A stretch of DNA of 35,946 nucleotides from Candidatus Flavonifractor intestinipullorum (GCA_019118925.1 DWYC01000075.1:1-35946), one strand, 5' to 3'; shown: positions 1 to 6,482, numbered from the stretch's first letter. The notes: a model not told the origin generated them from the sequence alone. Numbers and translations are program-made.

Positions 1-29
1 TGGGGCGCTGCCCCCTTTGGAAACCCCCG

Positions 30-78
30 CAACAAACAGGTGCTATGCACCCAGCCGGGAGCATAGCGCCGTTTGTTG
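30..78. repeat. long imperfect stem-loop at left edge
   Basis: Positions 30-48 and 61-78 are near-perfect reverse complements (CAACAAAC then a one-base bulge and GGYGCTATGC), giving a stem of about 18 bp around a 12-nt loop. A smaller GGGGC/GCCCC hairpin lies at 2-14. Neither is followed by a T-run, so a simple terminator is unlikely. It lies upstream of the first integrase and probably belongs to the end of the first mobile element (a transfer or regulatory structure is possible). The function is unknown. Confidence 0.5.
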
Positions 79-118
79 TCAGCAGCCCGTTTCACGGTCT
101 GCGTGTAGTTCCTTGTAA

Positions 119-202
119 ACTGACCTAAGCCGGGGTGCAAAGCACTCCACAATCGTCCGATACAAGGAACTAACAGCGAGGATATATCCTGCAATCGGAC
201 AT
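119..202 (+). pseudogene. 5' remnant of the first integrase (no start codon)
   Basis: The frame of the downstream integrase stays open back to 119 and its translation still resembles the second integrase. It contains TIVRYKELTARIYPAIGH, which lines up with TAVRYRDMLRRINAEIGP at residues 97-114 of the protein at 8449-9642. A TAA at 116-118 closes the frame, there is no ATG/GTG/TTG inside, and the N-terminal arm-binding domain cannot be recognised upstream. This is direct evidence that the gene once extended further left and has decayed or been rearranged. Confidence 0.6.
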
Positions 203-1267
203 ATGAAACTGAAAGACATCCGGCCCGACCACCTAAACAGTCTGTATTCCCAGCTTGCCCAGCCTGGAGCGGGGGCCGGGAGCGCTCATGCATCGGCAAA
301 GGTAGACGTGGCCGTCCTGCTGAAAGAGAAACACCTCACCCGGCAAGGGTTGGCCGATATGTCCGGTATATCCATCAAGGCCGTGTATGCTGCGGTCAAG
401 GGGGAGCGGGTCAGCAAGGAGGCCGCAGAGGCTATTTCTGACGCTCTGGGGAATAAACTGGACAAGCTGTTTTCCGTCGAAGAAGCAGGGCGGACACTTT
501 CAGCCAAGACGATTCGGGAATATCACCGGCTCATTCACACGGTACTTGACCAGGCTATAAAGGAGGGGTTGGTTGCCGTCAATGTGGCGGACAGAGCCAC
601 GCCGCCAAAGGTGGAGCAGAAGGACGTGAACTACTTCCAGCTGGAACAGGTGACAGCGATCCGGGAGGCGTTGGAGCAAGAGCCGGTCAAATGGAAAACG
701 CTGGTTCACCTTCTTCTGATTACCGGCGCACGGCGCGGGGAGATTCTGGGGCTGAAATGGGAAAAGGTAGACTTCAACAGCAATCGAGTGTACATCTGCA
801 ATAATATCCTGTATTCCGCCGACATTGGCATTTATGAGGATACACCTAAAACAGAACGGTCTAAGAGGTATGTTTCCCTCCCGGCGGAGACTATGCAGCT
901 CTTACGACAGTACAGAGTGTGGCAGAATACAGAACGGCTCCGCCTGGGGGGTTACTATCAGGATCAGGGCTTTGTGTTCGCCCAAGACAACGGCGGCCCC
1001 ATGCACCCGGACAGCGTAACCACATGGTTGGCCCGGTTCAGCAAACGCCACGGACTCCCACACGTCAACGCCCACGCTTTTCGGCACACAATGGCAAGTA
1101 TGCTCTACTTCAACGGAGTGGACAGCGTGTCGATCTCTAAGCGCCTGGGACATGCACAAGTGAGCACCACGGCCAATATTTACGCCCATGTGATGGAGGA
1201 GGCCGACCAGAGAAACGCGGATATACTCTCCGAGGTATTCTTAAAGAAAACAGCCTCCAACAGTTGA
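203..1267 (+). CDS. tyrosine integrase, N-terminally truncated, with an inserted HTH domain
   Basis: Tyrosine recombinase of the Tn916/phage integrase type (354 aa from ATG 203). The catalytic domain looks intact: R177 in TGARRGE, K216, H291 and R294 in HAFRH, H317 in LGH, and the nucleophile Y327 in NIYAHV. Compared with the related integrase at 8449-9642 it lacks about 115 N-terminal residues (the AP2-like arm-binding domain). It also has about 65 extra residues (31-97) inside the core-binding domain, which read as an XRE/Cro-type helix-turn-helix (LTRQGLADMSGISIKAVYAA). The start is weak: GAGG lies about 20 nt upstream, and homology continues upstream without a start codon. It belongs to a first element whose body lies left of the window. 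It may be inactive, or act with altered arm-site dependence. Confidence 0.85.
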   Translation: MKLKDIRPDHLNSLYSQLAQPGAGAGSAHASAKVDVAVLLKEKHLTRQGLADMSGISIKAVYAAVKGERVSKEAAEAISDALGNKLDKLFSVEEAGRTLSAKTIREYHRLIHTVLDQAIKEGLVAVNVADRATPPKVEQKDVNYFQLEQVTAIREALEQEPVKWKTLVHLLLITGARRGEILGLKWEKVDFNSNRVYICNNILYSADIGIYEDTPKTERSKRYVSLPAETMQLLRQYRVWQNTERLRLGGYYQDQGFVFAQDNGGPMHPDSVTTWLARFSKRHGLPHVNAHAFRHTMASMLYFNGVDSVSISKRLGHAQVSTTANIYAHVMEEADQRNADILSEVFLKKTASNS

Positions 1268-1299
1268 ATTTTAGAGGCGAGTTGAATTAAAGTTGAATT
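1262..1299 (+). repeat. AGTTGAATT repeats overlapping the integrase stop (putative arm-type sites)
   Basis: The 9-mer AGTTGAATT occurs at 1262-1270, 1280-1288 and 1291-1299. The last two are separated by AA, giving a 20-bp double unit. The integrase stop codon lies inside the first copy. The same geometry (9 bp, AA, 9 bp, stop codon inside) is seen with a different sequence at the end of the second integrase (9632-9651), which suggests integrase arm-binding sites. The role is inferred from position and architecture. Confidence 0.6.
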
Positions 1300-1342
1300 A
1301 TTTTTGGCTGCCCCAAATTTAAAGCGCCTAAAAAGTTAAAAA

Positions 1343-1376
1343 AAGAAGCTAATTCTTACTGAATCAGCCTCTTTTT
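1343..1376 (+). terminator. probable terminator after first integrase
   Basis: An imperfect inverted repeat (AGAAGCTAATTC against GAATCAGCCTCT, 10 of 12 paired, 5-nt loop) is followed by a run of T at 1371-1376. It lies about 80 nt after the integrase stop and just before the tRNA-derived attachment repeat. Confidence 0.55.
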
Positions 1377-1377
1377 A

Positions 1378-1422
1378 TGGTTGCGGGAGGAGGATTTGAA
1401 CCTCCGACCTCCGGGTTATGAG
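1378..1422. repeat. attL: 45-bp copy of the tRNA-fMet 3' end
   Basis: Positions 1378-1422 are identical to 9722-9766, the 3' 45 bases of the tRNA-fMet gene on the minus strand (CCA end through the anticodon loop). This direct repeat bounds the second element and also marks its junction with the first. Element integration at tRNA 3' ends by tyrosine integrases is well established; the boundary call follows from the exact repeat. Confidence 0.9.
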
Positions 1423-1467
1423 AGAGCGCATAGCCTTTTTGTCGTGTGTCGCACCGCGCGTAGAGAG

Positions 1468-1519
1468 CACTATATATTGTATAAATGCCCGAGAATTTAT
1501 TCATTTTAACACTATATAT
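1468..1519 (+). repeat. CACTATATAT direct repeat in element left arm
   Basis: CACTATATAT occurs at 1468-1477 and 1510-1519, 42 bp apart (about four helical turns), in the otherwise empty left arm 1423-1609. Such spaced repeats can be excisionase or host-factor sites in attachment regions; that role is inference. Confidence 0.35.
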
Positions 1520-1571
1520 AGCTTGTGGCTTTTCTGGGCGTTTTGCGGCGTTCGGTAGCTTTCGTGCATGT

Positions 1572-1591
1572 AGTCCCGCTAAAGTCCCGCT
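1572..1591 (+). repeat. left copy of AGTCCCGCT-AA-AGTCCCGCT arm repeat
   Basis: This 20-bp double repeat is identical, and in the same orientation, to 9632-9651 at the other end of the element, where it overlaps the integrase stop codon. Identical direct repeats near both ends of a tyrosine-integrase element are the expected form of arm-type binding sites for the integrase N-terminal domain. Confidence 0.7.
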
Positions 1592-1609
1592 CCGGAATGG
1601 GCAGGAGGG

Positions 1610-1650
1610 GGCGGATGGAGCATTTTATTGTTGCTTCATCCGCCTTTTTT
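1610..1650 (+). terminator. intrinsic terminator facing into the element
   Basis: A 13-bp stem (1610-1622 with 1632-1644, one G-T pair) is followed by TTTTTT at 1645-1650. It has a U-tract only on the plus strand, so it would block transcripts entering from the first element or the attachment site. The converging repressor gene ends at its edge. Confidence 0.75.
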
Positions 1651-2089
1651 AATCCGGCTTAAATCTCTCGGGGTGGCGCTCTTTGAGTTCTAAGAGTTTA
1701 AACCGTAGATAAGCATCCGTATCAGCATCAAGTTCTTTTAACTCTACGTCTGAAACTAAAAGAATACCGTCCGGGTAGTTAATCCACAAGCAAGCATCCT
1801 CTTCATAGGACCCGACAGAATACCCAATACTGCGCAATTTTATGTCAAGGACCGCGCCATAATGGTCAAATCTATCACAAAGCTCCTTTTCGGGGCCTCC
1901 TACTAGGTATTCAACAGTAATTTCTAGAGCATCGGCTATTCTTTGTAATGTCTCAAATGTAGGATTACCCCGGCCTGACTCGTAACGACGTATAGCGGAA
2001 TCGGCCATGTGGCACCGCGCACCTAACTGAGCCTGAGTAAGACCGCGGCTCAATCGGACTTGTTTTATCCGCGCACCAATGCTATCCAA
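1649..2089 (-). CDS. CI-like XRE-family repressor
   Basis: 146-aa protein with an N-terminal XRE helix-turn-helix (residues about 5-61: IKQVRLSRGLTQAQLGARC, then IRRYESGRGNPTFETLQRIADAL) and an uncharacterised C-terminal half. The start is TTG (2087-2089), preceded by a strong AGGAGGTGAT about 6 nt away. It is transcribed away from the replication genes, from a promoter facing theirs, as in CI/Cro switches. It is probably the maintenance repressor of the element, binding the ACAG..CATAAA..AATCTGAT repeats at 2141-2192. No peptidase (LexA/S24) signature is visible, so induction by RecA-type autocleavage is not supported. Confidence 0.85.
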   Translation of the reverse strand: MDSIGARIKQVRLSRGLTQAQLGARCHMADSAIRRYESGRGNPTFETLQRIADALEITVEYLVGGPEKELCDRFDHYGAVLDIKLRSIGYSVGSYEEDACLWINYPDGILLVSDVELKELDADTDAYLRFKLLELKERHPERFKPD

Positions 2090-2114
2090 AGATGATCACC
2101 TCCTAATGAGTATT

Positions 2115-2197
2115 ACCATACCACAAAAAAGCTGATTTGTACAGAACATAAAAAATCTGATCTGGGGCTTTACAGTACATAAATAATCTGATATACT
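2115..2197. promoter_or_regulatory. divergent promoters with paired operators
   Basis: On the plus strand TTTACA (2169-2174), a 17-bp spacer and TATACT (2192-2197) make a good promoter for the replication operon. On the minus strand TGTACA (2138-2143), 17 bp and TATGGT (2115-2120) fit the repressor promoter. Two 21-bp direct repeats identical at 19 positions (2141-2161 and 2172-2192, 31 bp apart) lie over the minus -35 region and the plus spacer respectively. They are natural operators for the CI/Cro pair. Confidence 0.7.
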
Positions 2198-2232
2198 TGA
2201 AACAGAACAAATAAGATCGGTAGGTGAATAAT

Positions 2233-2439
2233 ATGCGGGTAAACCGTGACCGGCTCGACCTGTGTATGGCTCGGGTATGCCTCAATACGGCCTCTCTCGC
2301 AAATGCCGCAGGGCTGCCGGTGCAGACAGTAAACGGGGCCCGGAGAGGGCGCAATATCCGCCCGGCGACGCTGGGCAAGATTTCCAAGGCTCTGGGGGTG
2401 GACCCCGGGGACATTATCGAGACGGAGGAAAAACAATGA
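2233..2439 (+). CDS. small Cro-like HTH protein
   Basis: 68-aa helix-turn-helix protein (ATG 2233, SD TAGGTGA six bases upstream; a GTG at 2224 is less well placed). Residues about 13-60 resemble the XRE/Cro fold (LANAAGLPVQTVNGARRGRNIRPATLGKISKALGV). It is the first gene of the rightward operon, overlaps the next gene by ATGA (2436-2439), and faces the CI-like gene across shared operators. It probably acts as the Cro-type counter-repressor. Confidence 0.75.
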   Translation: MRVNRDRLDLCMARVCLNTASLANAAGLPVQTVNGARRGRNIRPATLGKISKALGVDPGDIIETEEKQ

Positions 2440-2606
2440 CCCCATTCAAAACGCTGAAACAGTGCGCACAGGATTCCGGTATCTCGCTGTACTGGTGGCG
2501 AATGGCCGTGAAGAACAACCGTGTTCCCTACTTTCGGAGCGGGAACAAGTTCTATGTGGACTACGACGCGGCTTTGGAGAAGATTCGGAAGGGTGAGGCG
2601 GTCTGA
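2436..2606 (+). CDS. excisionase-like small HTH protein
   Basis: 56-aa protein with a winged-helix/MerR-like helix-turn-helix pattern (LKQCAQDSGISLYWWRMAVK, then VPYFRSGNKFYVDYDAALEKI), typical of the short excisionase or DNA-binding proteins encoded between the switch and the replication genes of small Firmicute elements. SD GGAGG lies 7 nt before the ATG. It overlaps the upstream gene (ATGA) and the downstream gene (CTGA, 2603-2606), so all three are translationally coupled. Excisionase function is inferred from size, fold and position. Confidence 0.7.
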   Translation: MTPFKTLKQCAQDSGISLYWWRMAVKNNRVPYFRSGNKFYVDYDAALEKIRKGEAV

Positions 2607-4852
2607 ACTCGGAAGGGAAAAACCTACAATTAGAGTACGCGGAGCGCTATGCCCGCGCGGGCCTGCGGGTATTCCCCTGTGATGGAAAGAAACCGGCCAC
2701 CCTGCACGGATGCAGGGACGCGGACACAGACCCCGCCAAGCTTGCCCAATGGTGGGGGTACGGCGCTCCGCACAATGTGGCCATTGCCGCCGGGAATGGG
2801 CTGGTGGTGCTGGACGTGGACGCCGACCACGAAGCGGGGAAATTTGGAGACCTGACCCTCGCAGAGTTGGAGAGACAGAACGGCGGCATTCCCCCCACCT
2901 GGACCTGTTTGACCGGAGGCGGCGGAAAGCACTTCTATTTTCAGTGCGAGGACCCGGCTCTTACCGTAGGCGCTGGCTTTGCTCCTGGCCTGGACTACCG
3001 GGGCGCGGGGGGATACGTCATTGCTCCGCCCAGTATCCACCCCACCACACGGCGGCCCTATGTCTGGAAAGAAGGGTGTGCGCCCTGGGACCTTCCTCCC
3101 GCTGCGCTCCCGGAATGGCTCCACAGGCTCATGCTTGACGGGCGAAAGGGAAGAAAGGCCGCCAAACCGAGAGCCGCAGAGACCCCGGAGGCAGTCGACG
3201 AAGGCCGCCGCAACGACACTCTTTTTCGCATGGGCGCTTCCCTGCGAGAAAAGGGGCTGACTGTGGGGGAGATCACCGCCGCGCTGCTGGAATTCAACCG
3301 CAGTCGATGCGTCCCGCCCCTGGAGGATAGGGAAGTCCGGCAAATCGCGGAGAGCTGTGGGCGGTACGCCAGAGGCCCCCTGAGTCGATATGACGAGCGG
3401 GTGAAACCGCCGGATTTCTCCGATGCGGGCAACGCCGGTGTTTTCGCACGGGTATACCAAAGGGACCTGATTTTTACCAAGTCCCTGGGCTGGCTGTGGT
3501 GGAATGGGCAGCGCTGGGAACGGGATGACGACCGCGCCACCGCGTGGGCGCTGGAACTGTCCAAGCGGATGCTTCATGAAGCGCTGGAGGAAAACCGGGC
3601 CGCCATGCTGCAACGGGCCGACGCCGCCGACAAAGCCGCAGAAACGGGCTTGCTGGAGGACACAGTTCTACGTGATGCCGCGAAGAAGGCCGCCACCGAG
3701 GCAAAAGAGTACCTAAAACACGCCAAAAGTACCAGGTCTGCCGCCCGAATTGAGAATATGATAAAACTATCCAAACCCGCTCTCGCCTTCAAGGCGGAGA
3801 ATCTTGATGCAAATCCGTTTGACCTGAACACCCCGGCGGGTATTGTGAATCTGACCACCGGCCAAATCCGCCCGCACGAACGGGCCGCCTATTGCAGCCA
3901 GATCACGCAGGCCGCGCCGGATGACCGGGGGGCGGAGATGTGGGGTGCATTTCTGGACACCATCACCTGCGGGCAAAAAGAGATATCCAGTTTTCTCCAG
4001 CAGGTGGCCGGTATGTCGCTGATTGGGGAAGTGTACCAGGAGGGGATCATCATCGCCTATGGCGGCGGGCGGAATGGCAAGAGTACGTATTTCAACGCCC
4101 TGGGGGCGGTTCTGGGGGATTACACCGGGCACATCGACGTAAAGACCATGACCACGGACCGGCAGAACAAAGGGGCTTCTCTGGCCACGCTGCGGGGGAA
4201 ACGGCTGGTCATTACCGGAGAGCTGGAGGAGCATCAACGCCTTTCGGTCTCCACGCTAAAGCAGATCAGCAGCACGGACGTAATCCGAGTCGAGGAGAAA
4301 TACCGGCAGCCGGAGGACATTTTACCCACCCACACCCTTGTACTGTTCACCAATCACCTCCCGCGCGTCGGTTCTACCGACGGCGGTACGTGGCGGAGGC
4401 TGATCGTCGTGCCCTTCAATGCCACCATACCGGAGGAGAAGGGCATACAGAACTATGGGGACGTATTGGCGAGAGAAGCGGGCGGCGCTATTCTGGCCTG
4501 GGCCATCGAAGGGGCTGTGCGCTTTGTCCGAAACGGCTTCCGGCTGGACGTTCCGCAGTCGGTAAAGGAAGCGACCGAGGCCTACCAGGAGCGGGAGGAC
4601 TGGCTGTCCAACTTCATTCAAGAGCGGTGCATTCGGGAGCCGAACGCCCGCGTGGGGGCCGCCGAGTTGTATCGGACTTATCGGAACTGGGCCGCAGATA
4701 CGGGAGACTTTGTGCGGCGGCTCAATGATTTTGACACCGCAATGGAGGCGGCGGGCTACCAGAAAATCAAGCCGAAGAACAGAAAGTCGTGGTTGGGGTT
4801 GCGGCTCGACCAAACGGCCATGTTCCAAACCTATTGCGGCGCAACGGGTTGA
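2603..4852 (+). CDS. Prim-Pol / D5-family primase-helicase
   Basis: Replication protein of the element, about 749 aa. The N-terminus is a bifunctional primase-polymerase domain (about 8-200) with acidic VLDVDAD at 69-75 and a TGGGGKH motif near 104-110. A PriCT-like segment follows (RRNDTLFRMGASLREKGL...VRQIAESCGRYARG), then a D5-type SF3 helicase with Walker A GGGRNGKS from residue 487 and the P4-family C-terminus. The first ATG/GTG in frame (GTG 2777) would cut away the first 58 residues, which read as conserved Prim-Pol sequence (YAERYARAGLRVFPCDGKKP). The frame is open from 2597, and the only start-like codon before that segment is CTG 2603, overlapping the previous stop with GGGTGAGG just upstream. 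A CTG start or a coupled frameshift is therefore likely. Confidence 0.9.
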   Translation: MNSEGKNLQLEYAERYARAGLRVFPCDGKKPATLHGCRDADTDPAKLAQWWGYGAPHNVAIAAGNGLVVLDVDADHEAGKFGDLTLAELERQNGGIPPTWTCLTGGGGKHFYFQCEDPALTVGAGFAPGLDYRGAGGYVIAPPSIHPTTRRPYVWKEGCAPWDLPPAALPEWLHRLMLDGRKGRKAAKPRAAETPEAVDEGRRNDTLFRMGASLREKGLTVGEITAALLEFNRSRCVPPLEDREVRQIAESCGRYARGPLSRYDERVKPPDFSDAGNAGVFARVYQRDLIFTKSLGWLWWNGQRWERDDDRATAWALELSKRMLHEALEENRAAMLQRADAADKAAETGLLEDTVLRDAAKKAATEAKEYLKHAKSTRSAARIENMIKLSKPALAFKAENLDANPFDLNTPAGIVNLTTGQIRPHERAAYCSQITQAAPDDRGAEMWGAFLDTITCGQKEISSFLQQVAGMSLIGEVYQEGIIIAYGGGRNGKSTYFNALGAVLGDYTGHIDVKTMTTDRQNKGASLATLRGKRLVITGELEEHQRLSVSTLKQISSTDVIRVEEKYRQPEDILPTHTLVLFTNHLPRVGSTDGGTWRRLIVVPFNATIPEEKGIQNYGDVLAREAGGAILAWAIEGAVRFVRNGFRLDVPQSVKEATEAYQEREDWLSNFIQERCIREPNARVGAAELYRTYRNWAADTGDFVRRLNDFDTAMEAAGYQKIKPKNRKSWLGLRLDQTAMFQTYCGATG

Positions 4853-4858
4853 GAAATT

Positions 4859-4958
4859 GGGTTACGGCAGGTTACGGACAAAACCAGACTTTTTTAGAAT
4901 GAAAAATTGAATTTTCTATATAGGAAAGTTTGTATTTAGCCGTAACCTGCCGTAACCC
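4859..4958. repeat. 19-bp perfect inverted repeat flanking an AT-rich segment
   Basis: GGGTTACGGCAGGTTACGG at 4859-4877 is exactly repeated in inverted form at 4940-4958. Each arm contains GGTTACGG twice. The 62-bp interior is AT-rich. It begins 7 bp after the primase-helicase stop, where iteron-type origins of this replicon class are commonly found. Confidence 0.7.
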
Positions 4959-5057
4959 GCCCCGGCGCGGGTGGTAAGAAAAGCGCACGGAAGGCCCCAA
5001 AAGGGAACCCCTGTACCGCCTCCCGCTGCGCCGGGCCGATCAGACCATCGCATAGGA

Positions 5058-5256
5058 TTTTAAGAATTTTTAAGAAGTCAAAAAGGCTTAAATGAAGTGA
5101 GGAAGTGAAGTGAAGTGAGGTAAATCTATAGAGAGCTCAAAATAAGAATTTATAGAGTTTTAAGAAATTCATTATATGAGTGAATTCTATAATTTCTTTA
5201 AATCCTTATTTTTTGTACTCATTGGAAAAGTCCCCACTTCACTCCCTTACCTCACT
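5058..5256. other. candidate replication origin (iterons and AT-rich core)
   Basis: This low-GC island holds TTTTAAGAA three times (5058-5066, 5068-5076, 5158-5166). It also has a run of AGTGA units at 5096-5119 ending in AGTGAGGTAA (5114-5123), and inverted copies of AGTGAAGTG and AGTGAGGTAA at 5235-5243 and 5247-5256. Between them is an AT-rich core with the dyad AAGAAATT/AATTTCTT. Iterons flanking an AT-rich core next to a primase-helicase gene are the usual form of satellite origins. Activity is inferred. Confidence 0.55.
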
Positions 5257-5288
5257 TTCCCCGATATTCGAAAGGAGCGGGATTGTAA

Positions 5289-5363
5289 ATGAGAAAAGCG
5301 ATGCAGAGAAATCCCCGTATCTGGGAACGGATGGGGTTGGAACTGGCGGTGGAGCATGAGTAA
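5289..5363 (+). CDS. 24-aa small protein
   Basis: Short frame MRKAMQRNPRIWERMGLELA plus four residues, with a convincing ribosome site (GAAAGGAG about 10 nt before the ATG). It overlaps the next gene by 8 nt (5356-5363), suggesting coupled translation. No family recognised; it may be a leader peptide for the next gene or a small DNA-binding protein. Confidence 0.45.
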   Translation: MRKAMQRNPRIWERMGLELAVEHE

Positions 5364-5553
5364 GCACAAGCACTTCCACGCCGTCAAGACCCCCGGGGCG
5401 ATGCTCCAGCATTGCCACCGGGAGCAGATCGGCCCATTTTCCGGGCGGCCCAAACCCGCTCGGTCTGTGCGCCTGCCGGGCCCGCTCCCCATGGAGGCGG
5501 AGCGGGAGAAAACGGCGGATATCCTGCGCTATCTGGAGCGCATGGGGCTGTAA
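5356..5553 (+). CDS. hypothetical 65-aa basic protein
   Basis: Small soluble protein, histidine- and arginine-rich at the N-terminus (MSKHKHFHAVKTPG, then HCHREQIGPF), with a short acidic helical tail (EREKTADILRYLERMGL). It overlaps the 24-aa frame upstream. I do not recognise a family. Its place directly after the origin region suggests a replication or regulatory accessory, but this is only context. Confidence 0.5.
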   Translation: MSKHKHFHAVKTPGAMLQHCHREQIGPFSGRPKPARSVRLPGPLPMEAEREKTADILRYLERMGL

Positions 5554-5596
5554 GCCGCCACTGGGGCTAAAATGGTAGAAAATCCCTTTTTATTAG

Positions 5597-6221
5597 GTCC
5601 GGCAAACTGGACGGGTGGGCATAGAGCGGATTGCCATTTTGGAAATCTGATGCCGGGCAAGAAAGGGGGGTGGCAATTCGCCACCTTTGCTCTGGCATTC
5701 CTCTGACGGTGCCCGAATTGTTCACCGTCCCACGCCCCGCCAGACTCCAGGGGTCATCAATTCGCCGACCCCCTGACCCGGCAATTCACCGGCCCAGGCC
5801 TAACCTACCAGCCCCCAGGTATACCCTGAATCGGGGCATACCTGCCAACGGCGGGGAGGGGGTCGTGAAACGCGACCCCATCAGACGGACGAAAGGGGTG
5901 ATCAAATCGCGCACCCCTTTCCCCGGCGGCGGGGAAAACAGGCTGTGGGCCGTGCAGATAGGCGGATTGCCCTTCCACACGGCCCACAAAAGCCTTTTTT
6001 CCGTTTTCGGGATTTGGGGGACTTATTTCCCGCCCGAGCGCCGCCCACTATCCCCCTGGGGGTACGTCCGAAAGGCCGCGTTTCACGACCTTTGGCCTGA
6101 TCTGTAGCCTCGACGGGGCCGGGTGAATGAGCGCCCTTCCAAAGGCCGGTCAAGCCCTAGAGGGGGAGGTCTGCCCGGGAAACGGACAAACCCCTTTAAT
6201 GGGGTAGCGTTTCACGACCCC
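5597..6221. repeat. array of short GC-stem hairpins with related loops
   Basis: A 0.6-kb stretch without a credible gene contains at least ten short stem-loops: 5597-5612, 5669-5685, 5705-5729, 5748-5775, 5778-5792, 5816-5844, 5859-5879, 5892-5920, 5944-5988, 6071-6093 and 6201-6221. Stems differ in sequence but stay paired (GACGGTG/CACCGTC, GGGGTC/GACCCC, AAAGGGGTG/CACCCCTTT). Loops share cores such as CAATTCGCC, CGAATTG, TCAAATCGCG and TGAAACG. The hairpin at 6201-6221 is an inverted near-copy (20 of 21) of 5859-5879. GCGGATTGCC recurs at 5626-5635 and 5962-5971. Changing stems with kept pairing argue for function as folded RNA or single-stranded DNA. The role is unknown. Confidence 0.65.
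5940..6000 (+). terminator. strong hairpin with T-run closing the array
   Basis: An 11-bp perfect stem (TGTGGGCCGTG 5944-5954 with 5978-5988), extended by AGGCT/AGCCT, is followed by TTTTTT at 5995-6000. The large loop holds an inner GGC-GGATT-GCC hairpin. It could end a transcript covering the upstream hairpins, which would make 5554-6000 a structured non-coding RNA. Confidence 0.55.
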
Positions 6222-6439
6222 TGTTCTGTACGGCTCTCAGCGGGCACAGAAGCGGCGTTGTCCCGCTCCATGGTCTCATCTATGGCGCGGTTAATAAAGG
6301 CTGTGGTGCTCTCTCCCTGGCCTGCCGCATGGGCCTGAATGACTGCCCGTTTCTCCGGTGTCATTCTAACTTTGACCTCCACAAACTTTCCCATGTATTT
6401 TTGGTGCGCTCGCTTCTGGGCCTCAGTCATTTCCGGCAT
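6212..6439 (-). CDS. ribbon-helix-helix (CopG/Arc-like) repressor
   Basis: 75-aa protein. The ribbon-helix-helix pattern is clear: a strand segment (FVEVKVRMTPEKRAVIQAHA) followed by a second helix (GESTTAFINRAIDETMER). The ATG (complement of 6437-6439) is preceded by AAAGGAGG on the minus strand. The longer frame upstream lacks a ribosome site and runs into AT-rich operators. Three identical 14-bp repeats lie just upstream, one inside the facing promoter, so this is probably an autoregulator and the repressor of the rightward operon ending in the integrase. Its stop codon falls in the loop of the hairpin at 6201-6221. Confidence 0.8.
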   Translation of the reverse strand: MPEMTEAQKRAHQKYMGKFVEVKVRMTPEKRAVIQAHAAGQGESTTAFINRAIDETMERDNAASVPAESRTEQGS

Positions 6440-6453
6440 AGTTCCTCCTTTCC

Positions 6454-6482
6454 GAGGGGTGGAACAAATTGTGACACCCCTC
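6454..6482 (-). promoter_or_regulatory. hairpin in the 5' leader of the RHH gene
   Basis: GAGGGGTG (6454-6461) pairs with CACCCCTC (6475-6482) around a 13-nt loop containing AACAAATTGTG. It ends only a few bases upstream of the Shine-Dalgarno of the ribbon-helix-helix gene. Stem and loop resemble the array member at 5892-5920 (AGGGGTG/CACCCCT, loop ATCAAATCGCG), so it may be another target of whatever recognises the array. Confidence 0.5.

Noticed and set aside
106-172. 12-bp perfect inverted repeat (106-117 with 161-172)
   Set aside because: The right arm lies in the integrase-homologous remnant (codes for YKEL), and there is no further sign of an invertible or operator site. Chance is likely.
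2630-3613. 327-codon minus frame opposite the primase gene
   Set aside because: Antisense to a strongly supported Prim-Pol domain, no ribosome site or family.
5631-6107. 158-codon plus frame over the hairpin array
   Set aside because: No ribosome site, proline/arginine-rich noise, and it is made of the paired hairpin arms.
5597-6221. CRISPR array
   Set aside because: No constant direct repeat with regular spacers; the units are hairpins of different sequence and spacing, and no cas gene is present.
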